Shown in pieces: positions 1 through 5,002 of a stretch of DNA of 5,002 nt. Source of the stretch: an uncultured Eubacteriales bacterium (GTDB lineage: Bacteria; Bacillota; Clostridia; Oscillospirales; Ruminococcaceae); contig ONLC01000176.1 in assembly GCA_900318545.1 (NCBI GenBank), forward strand, positions 1 to 5,002. Direction: 5' to 3'. The notes below the pieces were generated by a model. It worked only from the letters and a program-made list of their open reading frames with translations. It was not told the DNA's origin and did no database searches. The position numbers and the translations under genes are program-made. Every line of letters starts with the position of its first letter. Positions within the stretch are counted from its first letter, which is position 1.

Positions 1-662
1 TCTTAGAGATACTTTCGGTCATCTCGGTATTCGTTATGTTCAACTTCCTCGATATGGCTGACAGGATAGTTGCAGTCGGCGGATCGCTTGTTGTGTTCAT
101 GGTGGTACACATTATCCTTGCAAGAGGAAAGAACCTGAAGCTTGTATTTGCAGGACGTTTGCTTGAATTTGCAGGAATAATCGCAGCAGTTCTCATCATA
201 AATGTAATATGCCTGAAAACAGGCGGTTTCGGGCTTGCATTCTCCGAGCCTAAGGGCGAGCTTGAGCATTGCAGCATAGAATTATATTTCTATGAAGCTA
301 ACCGCTTTGACGAGGGAGGGTATCAGCCGCTTTACCTTGAAGATGCTGACAAAGATAAGGTCATAGAGATCACAAGGATAATCCACAGCCATTTCAAGGC
401 GGCCGACAGAAGCAAGACCGCATGGAGAAATTATTACAGAAATGATCGTTTGAATATCGTGGTCAACGAGAGGAAGGAATACAAAAAGGCAGACCTCTAC
501 GATCCCGCTGATAAATACTACTGGGACAGCGTTTTCGATCAGAATATGTGCTACGACTGCGACACCGAGACCATTTATCAGGAGCTTATCGATGCAGGCA
601 TGAAGCCCGAAAACAACGACGGCAGCGAATACGCAGACGAGTATGTATACTACAGATTCTGA
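1..662 (+). CDS. Partial membrane protein, possible ABC-2-type permease C-terminus (DUF6449-like)
   Basis: The reading frame is open from base 3 to the TGA at 660-662 with no in-frame stop before the window edge. The ATG at 36 has no Shine-Dalgarno sequence and lies inside a hydrophobic stretch, so the true start is very probably upstream and the gene is cut on its 5' side. Visible are two clear transmembrane segments (about residues 9-30 and 42-62 counted from the ATG at 36), with hydrophobic residues also encoded before that ATG. A polar, acidic, Tyr-rich soluble domain of about 140 residues follows, ending in YVYYRF. This layout of a membrane block followed by a C-terminal extracytoplasmic domain resembles DUF6449 permease-like proteins, which often accompany an ABC ATPase and a GntR-type regulator in Firmicutes. 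That family assignment is from memory and weak, and the partners would lie outside the window. The coding call is firm; the function is not. Confidence 0.75.
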   Translation, partial: LEILSVISVFVMFNFLDMADRIVAVGGSLVVFMVVHIILARGKNLKLVFAGRLLEFAGIIAAVLIINVICLKTGGFGLAFSEPKGELEHCSIELYFYEANRFDEGGYQPLYLEDADKDKVIEITRIIHSHFKAADRSKTAWRNYYRNDRLNIVVNERKEYKKADLYDPADKYYWDSVFDQNMCYDCDTETIYQELIDAGMKPENNDGSEYADEYVYYRF

Positions 663-675
663 TATCCCATAAAGA

Positions 676-704
676 AAGAGGGCAGTTAAGCTGTCCTCTT
701 TTTT
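676..704. terminator. Bidirectional intrinsic terminator between convergent genes
   Basis: AAGAGGGCAG (676-685) pairs with CTGTCCTCTT (691-700) over 10 bp with one G-U pair, around the 5-base loop TTAAG. On the + strand the U-tract runs on through 704, which suits the end of the membrane protein gene. Read on the - strand, the same stem is followed by a T-rich run (CTCTTTCTTT), so it can also terminate the MutS-like gene, whose stop codon is only a few bases away at 711-713. Confidence 0.85.
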
Positions 705-710
705 GTACAG

Positions 711-2399
711 TTATTTTCCTAATCTCTGCTTTATCTCCTCGGTATTTATGCCGAACTGTTCGAGGATATGGCTCGCATAGCCTGTCATGGCAGGCACTCC
801 CCTCTCGATCTTATATAGGCGCTTGCCTGTGGCTTCGTCAACAGTAACTACAAGACTGTCTATCTTAGAGGCTATATCGGGCTCGGCATTTATATCGTCG
901 ATAAGCTCTGCAAGGTCAACTATGTGGGTCGCAAGTATGCCCCTTACACCTATCATGCAGAATATCTTCAGAAGCTCCTTAGATACCTCGATGCACTCAT
1001 TCGGTGTCGTGCTCTGTATGCTCTCATTCATAAGGAGCAGGCTCTGCGGTGTGATAGTGTCGCTTATAGTCTTGAACTCCTTTATCTCGGTTGTGAACTT
1101 GCTGGCATCTATGCCTGTCTGCTCCTCCTTCGGGAAGTGAGTGTAGATAAAGTCCGTCAGCGAGAGCTCACAGCTCTCGCAGGGAACATAAAGCCCCGTC
1201 TGGGCAAGTATCTGCGCTATGCCGATAGCACGAACAAAGGTGGTCTTTCCGCCGTTATTAGCACCCGTGAGAATAAACATTCTGGAGCGTTCATCAAAGC
1301 TTATGTCGTTGGTTATGACCGTCTTTTTCTCCTTGGCTTTCAGGTTCCACAGCCTGCACTCGGAGAAATATATCATATCATAAAGCCCTGTCATTACAGC
1401 CTTTCGCTCGCTGTCGGGAGCAAACCTCGGTCTGCACATATCAAGCCCAGAGCTCTTTGCAAGCTCTATCAGATTCACTGCCCCAAGGTAAAACTCCAGT
1501 TGATAATTTATACTGTACATATCACGGAAGCCTATCTTCTGATACTGCCTGAGAACATCGTCAATCATATCAACGTACTTGTCCGTAAGGTACGAAAGCT
1601 CCTTGAAAAGGCTCTCATCGACCGTGTTTACAATGCGGTCTTTAGTTACCTCACTTGCAAGAAAACGCTGATGAAGCTCCTTTACCTGATGGCTACCGAA
1701 ATACGCTCCGTGATAGATGATCCTGTCAAAAATAGAGGGCTTCAATGTATACGGCTCGTGCGACTGCTCGATTATTCCAGCCGAGACAGGTATCATTCGC
1801 TCATCAAGGTTTACGGCAACGGTCACGCTCTTTATACCCTTTTTGAGTGCTTCTTTAAGCTCGGCAAGCTCCTCCTTCAGCTTTATGTAGTGCTTGTCAT
1901 TATACTGCTCCTCAAAAAAACGAAACATTCTGTTCACTCCGAGGGAATGAAGCTTGTCTCTGTTCTTCTCATAAAAGCTGTGCATTATCTCCAGACACTC
2001 AACATAGCCGTCAAAGGCGGTTATGCCGTCATCAAGCTTTTCAAACGAATCAGGCTCGTTGAGGTCATAAATGTTCTTGCGATCGCTTTCGACCATAATG
2101 TCGATTATTTTCTTGACTGTAGGTGCAAGCTTAGGCACTGCCATAAAGTCATCAAGTATATCCAGCCTGAAGTTTATTACATCAATATCATCACAAAGCT
2201 CAGTAAAGAGATTCACCGTGTAGTGATTATTGTACGGGCTTATAAGCGATGCCAGCTTTTCAAGCTCGAGATTTCTTATATATCCCTGAGGCAGATCATA
2301 AAGCTTGGCCCTTCGTTTTTTGAGCCTGTCCTTTTTCTCCTGCGAGGGGTAGAGCAGGTCAACTGCAAAATCTATATTAAGGTTTTCTTCGTGCTTCAT
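711..2399 (-). CDS. MutS-family ATPase without mismatch-binding domain (MutS-related protein)
   Basis: The product is a 562-residue cytoplasmic protein ending in a MutS/ABC-type ATPase domain. Visible motifs are Walker A GANNGGKTT (residues 379-387), the signature-helix equivalent GIDASKFTTEIKEF (about 428-441), Walker B LLLMNES (454-460) and the switch histidine in ATHIVDLAEL (His492). Residues 1 to about 350 are helical and charged, with a coiled-coil-like stretch near 170-190, consistent with the MutS core/lever region. The N-terminal mismatch-recognition and connector domains of true MutS (about 850 residues) are missing. So is the C-terminal Smr nuclease of MutS2 (about 780 residues). 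It is therefore a stand-alone MutS-like ATPase, probably a DNA-structure or recombination factor; its substrate is unknown. Walker B has Asn458 where canonical MutS has Asp, with Glu459 kept. I chose the start at 2399: AAGGGAG lies 8 bases upstream, while the longer frame from 2438 would begin inside the promoter. The gene is divergent from metK and not in an operon. Confidence 0.9.
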   Translation of the reverse strand: MKHEENLNIDFAVDLLYPSQEKKDRLKKRRAKLYDLPQGYIRNLELEKLASLISPYNNHYTVNLFTELCDDIDVINFRLDILDDFMAVPKLAPTVKKIIDIMVESDRKNIYDLNEPDSFEKLDDGITAFDGYVECLEIMHSFYEKNRDKLHSLGVNRMFRFFEEQYNDKHYIKLKEELAELKEALKKGIKSVTVAVNLDERMIPVSAGIIEQSHEPYTLKPSIFDRIIYHGAYFGSHQVKELHQRFLASEVTKDRIVNTVDESLFKELSYLTDKYVDMIDDVLRQYQKIGFRDMYSINYQLEFYLGAVNLIELAKSSGLDMCRPRFAPDSERKAVMTGLYDMIYFSECRLWNLKAKEKKTVITNDISFDERSRMFILTGANNGGKTTFVRAIGIAQILAQTGLYVPCESCELSLTDFIYTHFPKEEQTGIDASKFTTEIKEFKTISDTITPQSLLLMNESIQSTTPNECIEVSKELLKIFCMIGVRGILATHIVDLAELIDDINAEPDIASKIDSLVVTVDEATGKRLYKIERGVPAMTGYASHILEQFGINTEEIKQRLGK

Positions 2400-2407
2400 A
2401 AGCTCAG

Positions 2408-2414
2408 CTCCCTT
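2408..2414 (-). promoter_or_regulatory. Ribosome binding site fixing the MutS-like start
   Basis: On the - strand AAGGGAG sits 8 bases before the ATG at 2399-2397, an ideal distance. The upstream in-frame ATG at 2438 has no properly spaced Shine-Dalgarno sequence and lies between the -35 and -10 boxes of the promoter, so it would not be in the mRNA. Confidence 0.8.
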
Positions 2415-2428
2415 GTTCTCTTTCACTA

Positions 2429-2457
2429 ATATTAACATATCCCACTGTCATTGTCAA
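2429..2457 (-). promoter_or_regulatory. Sigma-A promoter of the MutS-like gene
   Basis: On the - strand a perfect -35 TTGACA (2457-2452) and -10 TAATAT (2434-2429) are separated by exactly 17 bases. TG lies one base before the -10, giving an extended -10 element. Transcription would begin near 2422, leaving a leader of roughly 22 bases that contains the ribosome binding site. No operator or riboswitch is seen in this short leader, so expression may be constitutive. Confidence 0.8.
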
Positions 2458-2479
2458 CAATCTAAGGACAGGAGCGGCC

Positions 2480-2513
2480 AAAAATAGAGTAAAAAATACA
2501 CAAAATCGAAAAA
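2480..2513 (+). promoter_or_regulatory. A-tract segment upstream of the metK promoter, possible UP element
   Basis: Four A-runs (2480-2484, 2491-2496, 2502-2505, 2509-2513) lie just upstream of the metK -35 box. The first three are spaced about 10-11 bases apart, near one helical turn. Such tracts can bend DNA or bind the RNA polymerase alpha C-terminal domain as an UP element. This role is inferred from position and composition only. Apart from this, the stretch between the two divergent promoters holds no recognisable site. Confidence 0.35.
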
Positions 2514-2518
2514 CTCGG

Positions 2519-2547
2519 TTGACAAAGGCGGACTGCTGTAGTATAAT
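2519..2547 (+). promoter_or_regulatory. Sigma-A promoter of the metK riboswitch transcript
   Basis: A fully consensus promoter: -35 TTGACA (2519-2524), a 17-base spacer, and -10 TATAAT (2542-2547). Transcription is expected to start near 2554, only a few bases before the first helix of the SAM-I aptamer. A maximal-strength promoter fits a gene whose output is set afterwards by riboswitch termination. Confidence 0.9.
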
Positions 2548-2560
2548 ATGTTTGGAAAAA

Positions 2561-2668
2561 CCTTATCAAGAGTGGTGGAGGAAACAGGTCCGATGAAGCC
2601 CGACAACCTGACCGAGGGTATCCGAGGTTAAGGTGCCAGATCCTGCGGTTTTGATCCGAAAGATGAGG
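2561..2668 (+). promoter_or_regulatory. SAM-I (S-box) riboswitch aptamer upstream of metK
   Basis: The sequence carries the conserved S-box blocks in order: CTTATCAAGAG (from 2562), GGTGGAGG (2573-2580), CCGATGAAGCCCGACAACC (about 2590-2608), GGTGCCA (2632-2638) and GATGAGG (2662-2668). P1 forms between CCTTATC (2561-2567) and GATGAGG (2662-2668), 7 bp with one G-U pair. P3 can form from AACCT and AGGTT, and a short P4 from CGG and CCG. The aptamer binds S-adenosylmethionine and normally turns off methionine and SAM genes; its position before metK gives direct end-product feedback. The class is recognised from known consensus blocks and the helices were paired by eye. Confidence 0.95.
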
Positions 2669-2686
2669 AAAAAGAGATTTTTTGTC

Positions 2687-2721
2687 AGGCGTTTCGGATA
2701 TTCGAGCGTCTTTTATTTTTT
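2687..2721 (+). terminator. SAM-riboswitch-controlled intrinsic terminator
   Basis: GGCGT and TCG (2688-2696, with a bulged T) pair with CGA and GCGTC (2703-2710), followed by TTTTATTTTTT (2711-2721). The 5' arm contains TTTCGGAT (2692-2699), an exact 8-base complement of ATCCGAAA (2654-2661) in the 3' part of the aptamer. That pairing would be the antiterminator. With SAM bound, the aptamer keeps 2654-2661 in or next to P4/P1, the terminator forms and metK is off. Without SAM, the antiterminator forms and RNA polymerase reads through. Confidence 0.8.
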
Positions 2722-2754
2722 CTCAGGTTTTTAGAAACAGAAAGGAAGAGAATA

Positions 2755-3927
2755 ATGTCAAGAACACTTTTTACGTCAGAGTCCGTTACAGAAGGACACC
2801 CCGATAAGATCTGCGACAAGATCTCAGATGCTGTGCTCGATGCACTGCTTGCTGAGGACCCGCTCTCCAGAGTTGCCTGCGAGACCGTAACAACTACAGG
2901 TCTTGTAATGTGCATGGGAGAGATAAGCACTAAGGCTAATGTGGATATACCTCAGATCGTTCGTGATACGGTTATTGAGATAGGCTATGACAAGGGCGAG
3001 TACGGCTTTGACGGCAACACCTGCGCTGTAATGGTAACTATGGATAAGCAGTCGCCCGATATTGCTATGGGCGTTGACAATGCACTCGAGGGCAGAGAGG
3101 AAAATGCTTTCGATATAGGTGCAGGAGATCAGGGAATAATGTTCGGCTATGCCTGCAATGAAACTCCCGAACTTATGCCTATGCCTATTTCTCTCGCACA
3201 CAAGCTTGCTAAGAAGCTCACCGAGGTCAGAAAAAACGGCACACTCCCCTACCTCAGACCTGACGGTAAAACGCAGGTAACTGTTGAGTACATCGACGGC
3301 AAGCCTGCAAGAGTAGATGCAGTTGTAGTATCCTCTCAGCATGATGCAGAGGTAACTCTTGAGCAGATAAGAGAGGACATAATCGAGAAGGTAATAAAGG
3401 CAGTTATCCCCGCAGAGCTCCTTGACGGAGACACTACATATTTCATCAATCCTACGGGCAGATTTGTAGTCGGCGGACCTATGGGCGACAGCGGACTGAC
3501 AGGCAGAAAGATCATCGTTGACACCTACGGCGGATATTCACGTCACGGCGGCGGAGCTTTCTCGGGAAAGGACCCCACAAAGGTCGATCGTTCGGCAACA
3601 TATGCCGCAAGATATGTAGCTAAGAACATCGTAGCAGCAGGCCTTGCCGACAAGTGCGAGGTAGAGTTCGCCTATGCGATAGGCGTTGCAAACCCCGTCT
3701 CCGTAATGGTAGATACATTCGGCACAGGAAAGGTCGCTGACGACAAGCTTGCAGATGCAGTAAACAAGGTATTCGACCTTCGCCCCTCGGCAATAATCGA
3801 GTATCTTGATCTCAGAAAGCCGCAGTACAAGCAGCTTGCAGCATACGGACACATCGGCCGTGAGGACCTTGGCGTTTCTTGGGAGAAGACCGATAAGGTC
3901 GAGGCACTCCTTGAAGCCGTAAAGTAA
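2755..3927 (+). CDS. metK: S-adenosylmethionine synthetase (methionine adenosyltransferase)
   Basis: This cytoplasmic enzyme makes S-adenosylmethionine, phosphate and diphosphate from ATP and methionine, supplying the cell's main methyl donor. At 390 residues it has normal family length and all expected motifs: N-terminal GHPDKICDKISDA (14-26) with the catalytic-site His15 and metal-binding Asp17, the ATP-loop GAGDQG (122-127), and the phosphate-binding loop GGGAFSGKDPTKVDRS (265-280) with Lys272, Lys276 and Asp278. No truncation or missing key residue is seen. The start at 2755 is supported by AAGGAAG ending 6 bases upstream and by the family's usual N-terminus. The gene has its own consensus promoter, a SAM-I riboswitch leader and a strong terminator, so it is a single-gene transcription unit repressed by its product. 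Confidence 0.98.
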   Translation: MSRTLFTSESVTEGHPDKICDKISDAVLDALLAEDPLSRVACETVTTTGLVMCMGEISTKANVDIPQIVRDTVIEIGYDKGEYGFDGNTCAVMVTMDKQSPDIAMGVDNALEGREENAFDIGAGDQGIMFGYACNETPELMPMPISLAHKLAKKLTEVRKNGTLPYLRPDGKTQVTVEYIDGKPARVDAVVVSSQHDAEVTLEQIREDIIEKVIKAVIPAELLDGDTTYFINPTGRFVVGGPMGDSGLTGRKIIVDTYGGYSRHGGGAFSGKDPTKVDRSATYAARYVAKNIVAAGLADKCEVEFAYAIGVANPVSVMVDTFGTGKVADDKLADAVNKVFDLRPSAIIEYLDLRKPQYKQLAAYGHIGREDLGVSWEKTDKVEALLEAVK

Positions 3928-3939
3928 GATAAGACAAGC

Positions 3940-3972
3940 AAAGCCGTATCGGGATTATCCGATACGGCTTTT
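3940..3972. terminator. Intrinsic terminator of metK, shared with convergent ribU
   Basis: AAAGCCGTATCGG (3940-3952) and CCGATACGGCTTT (3959-3971) form a perfect 13-bp stem with a 6-base loop, ending in four T residues on the + strand. It follows the metK stop by 12 bases. On the - strand the same hairpin lies 25 bases past the ribU stop and is followed by a weaker T-containing run, so it probably serves both genes. Confidence 0.9.
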
Positions 3973-3996
3973 ACAAACAATAAACAATGGTATAAT

Positions 3997-4620
3997 TCAG
4001 CGTCTGCCGCCCTTGATAACAGGTGACAGCGGCTTGTAGATAAGCATAACTATCAGTGCACACAGCACGCCCTTGATAAAGGTAAACGGCTGATTAAAAA
4101 TGCACAGCGCTGCAAAAATATTCTTGACACTCGGCATAATCTCCTTGTATGCTGCAAGGATAGCCTGCTCTCCGCCGTATGCCTTGAAGTATATCGGATA
4201 TACGATGAAGTAGTTAAGCGGAAGTGTTATCAGCGAGAATGCAAGCACTCCGAAGATAACTGCGATACCTGCGCCTTTCTTGGTGCGGTTTCTCTGGTAG
4301 ATAATGCTTGATGTAAGCACCAGCACTGCACTGGTCACAAAGTCAAAGATGTTGCCTATTCCCATTGTTGTGCCGAAGCCCTTTACAAGAAGCTGGATAA
4401 GGTTCTTTATAAGGCACACTATAACTCCAGGAACAGGTCCGAGCGAAAAGCCTGCAAGCAGCGAAATAACATTCGAGAAGTCAAGCTTTATAAATCCCGG
4501 CATAAGCGGAACATTAAAATCCAGATAGTAAATGACGGTCGCTACTGCACTCATCATTCCTGTCATTACGATAGTTCTGGTTGTAAAGGTGCTTTTGTTC
4601 AAAGCCATATTTTGTGTCAT
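3997..4620 (-). CDS. ribU: Riboflavin ECF transporter substrate-binding (S) component RibU
   Basis: This 207-residue integral membrane protein binds riboflavin and works with a shared ECF module (EcfA, EcfA', EcfT) that is not encoded here. About six transmembrane helices are visible (roughly 17-35, 48-62, 62-80, 88-108, 117-141 and 165-195). RibU-type features include FIKLDFSNV (43-51) leading into LLAGFSLGPVPGV (54-66), KNLIQLL (72-78), GIGNIFDF (87-94), NYFIVYPIY (136-144) and FNQPFTFIKG (175-184). The small-residue face SAVAT (24-28) in helix 1 fits the EcfT-docking AxxxA region. The N-terminus is cytoplasmic and basic, and the C-terminus ends KGGRR. The start at 4620 is set by GGAGG (4633-4629) 8 bases upstream. 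An FMN riboswitch directly upstream makes the substrate assignment much safer than homology alone. Other S components (for example thiamine or pantothenate) are less likely. Confidence 0.93.
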   Translation of the reverse strand: MTQNMALNKSTFTTRTIVMTGMMSAVATVIYYLDFNVPLMPGFIKLDFSNVISLLAGFSLGPVPGVIVCLIKNLIQLLVKGFGTTMGIGNIFDFVTSAVLVLTSSIIYQRNRTKKGAGIAVIFGVLAFSLITLPLNYFIVYPIYFKAYGGEQAILAAYKEIMPSVKNIFAALCIFNQPFTFIKGVLCALIVMLIYKPLSPVIKGGRR

Positions 4621-4680
4621 TGTTCATTCCTCCAATAATAATTGATTTTTGCGTATTATTAGGAGAAACAGCGGAAAATG

Positions 4681-4707
4681 AAAAAGCCCCCGAACGCATC
4701 GGGGGCT
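4681..4707 (-). terminator. FMN-riboswitch-controlled intrinsic terminator before ribU
   Basis: On the - strand AGCCCCCGA (4707-4699) pairs perfectly with TCGGGGGCT (4693-4685) around a 5-base loop, followed by TTTTC then ATTTT. It lies between the FMN aptamer and the ribU ribosome binding site at 4629-4633. This indicates control by transcription termination, not by hiding the ribosome binding site. I found no convincing long antiterminator by eye; only short G-run/C-run pairing between the aptamer 5' strand and the terminator 5' arm is obvious. Confidence 0.9.
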
Positions 4708-4728
4708 GTGATCCAAAATTGAACCGTC

Positions 4729-4839
4729 GTTTCTTCCATCCGGACTTTTACCGTCGGTTTCGGAATTACACCGAATCAGCGCTCTTTCAAGCGGTCGAGG
4801 ACTGTCACCTCCGGTGTGGACTTTCACCACCCCTGAAAC
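4729..4839 (-). promoter_or_regulatory. FMN riboswitch (RFN element) upstream of ribU
   Basis: Read on the - strand from 4839 to 4729, the conserved RFN blocks appear in order: TTTCAGGGGTGGTGAAAGTC, CACACCGGAGGTGACAGTCC, then GATTCGGTGTAATTCCGAA, CCGACGGTAAAAGTCCGGAT and GGAAGAAAC. P1 closes as GTTTC (4839-4835) with GAAAC (4733-4729). A small variable helix CGCT/AGCG lies in the middle, and TTCGG/CCGAA forms another arm. The aptamer senses flavin mononucleotide; when FMN is plentiful the downstream terminator should form and stop riboflavin uptake. The match to the known consensus is strong along the whole element. Confidence 0.97.
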
Positions 4840-4855
4840 TATGTTTATTGTTTGC

Positions 4856-4861
4856 TTTATA
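4856..4861 (-). promoter_or_regulatory. Candidate -10 box for the FMN riboswitch transcript
   Basis: TATAAA on the - strand (4861-4856) sits about 17 bases before the FMN aptamer, a suitable place for a transcription start. No good -35 box is found 16-18 bases upstream; ATGACG in the 3' end of the zinc-ribbon gene is too far away. No terminator separates the zinc-ribbon gene from the aptamer, so readthrough from upstream is an alternative. Confidence 0.25.
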
Positions 4862-4864
4862 ATG

Positions 4865-5002
4865 TCAGAAAGGTATTCCCTCTCCGTCATCACTGTCTAA
4901 TTCCGAGAAGTCAAACTCCAGCTTCTCACCGCAGTTCGGGCAGTCAATAGCACCCTCAGCGACAACGCCCTCACCGAGCATTATCTCATCACCGCAGTTA
5001 GG
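4865..5002 (-). CDS. Partial zinc-ribbon protein, C-terminal 45 residues
   Basis: The - strand frame is open from the window edge (codon at 5002-5000) to TGA at 4867-4865, giving 45 residues that start PNCGDEIMLGEG and end in an acidic tail, SELDSDDGEGIPF. A complete CPNCGEKLEF knuckle is present at residues 21-30. The partial PNCG at residue 1 strongly suggests a first CxxC knuckle whose leading Cys lies just outside the window. Two CxxC pairs about 18 residues apart make a typical small zinc ribbon, of a kind often seen as short uncharacterised proteins in Clostridia. Function is unknown; it could be a whole small protein or the end of a larger one. It lies upstream of ribU on the same strand, with 25 bases between its stop and the FMN aptamer. 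Confidence 0.75.
   Translation of the reverse strand, partial: PNCGDEIMLGEGVVAEGAIDCPNCGEKLEFDFSELDSDDGEGIPF

Noticed and set aside
676..704. Short inverted repeat considered as a mobile-element end or repeat.
   Set aside because: Its position between convergent stop codons and the flanking T-runs on both strands fit a bidirectional terminator; no transposase or target duplication is present.
548..847. A 99-codon + strand frame bridging the membrane protein end and the MutS-like gene end.
   Set aside because: It crosses the hairpin terminator at 676-704 and overlaps both real genes out of frame, with no domain and no ribosome binding site noticed.
924..2429. A 501-codon open frame on the + strand.
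   Set aside because: It lies entirely opposite the MutS-like gene, which has clear ATPase motifs, a promoter and a ribosome binding site. The antisense product has no recognisable domain and looks like a codon-usage shadow.
2824..3342. A 172-codon open frame on the - strand inside metK, with other antisense frames in the same gene.
   Set aside because: metK is complete with all family motifs; the antisense products are low-complexity shadows without a ribosome binding site or known domain.
4624..4893. An 89-codon open frame on the - strand.
   Set aside because: It runs through the whole FMN riboswitch and its terminator and overlaps the zinc-ribbon gene end in another frame. The conserved RNA structure explains the sequence.
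1..5002. Search for CRISPR repeats, tRNAs, rRNAs, phage genes, toxin-antitoxin pairs or a new defence system.
   Set aside because: No regularly spaced repeats, RNA-gene signatures or suitable gene clusters were seen; the content is housekeeping metabolism and transport with well-known riboswitches.

Overview
The window looks like an ordinary chromosomal stretch from a Gram-positive anaerobe of the class Clostridia, most likely Ruminococcus or a close relative in the Oscillospiraceae. The support is moderate GC, strong AGGAG-type ribosome binding sites, near-consensus sigma-A promoters with 17-base spacers, U-tailed intrinsic terminators, and two Firmicutes-style riboswitches (SAM-I and FMN). 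The genus is inferred from the general look of the proteins, not from a search.

Layout, left to right. (1) Bases 1-662, + strand: the 3' part of a membrane protein with at least two transmembrane segments and a C-terminal soluble domain, possibly an ABC-2-type permease of the DUF6449 kind. (2) Bases 676-704: a hairpin terminator shared with the next, convergent gene. (3) Bases 711-2399, - strand: a 562-residue MutS-family ATPase without mismatch-recognition or Smr domains, with its own extended -10 promoter. (4) Bases 2400-2754: a divergent control region with two near-perfect promoters, an A-tract-rich segment, a SAM-I riboswitch and its terminator/antiterminator. (5) Bases 2755-3927, +: metK, S-adenosylmethionine synthetase. 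(6) Bases 3940-3972: a 13-bp-stem terminator between convergent genes. (7) Bases 3997-4620, -: ribU, the riboflavin-binding S component of an ECF transporter, preceded by (8) an FMN riboswitch with a terminator (4681-4839). (9) Bases 4865-5002, -: the C-terminal end of a small zinc-ribbon protein cut by the window edge.

The genes look mostly monocistronic, alternating in direction and separated by hairpin terminators. Two are controlled by their own metabolic end product: SAM would switch off metK by transcription termination, and FMN would switch off riboflavin uptake in the same way. I see no mobile element, CRISPR array, tRNA, rRNA or phage feature, and no convincing new multi-gene system. 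The least standard items are the MutS-like ATPase with an Asn in its Walker B motif and the unidentified membrane protein at the left edge.
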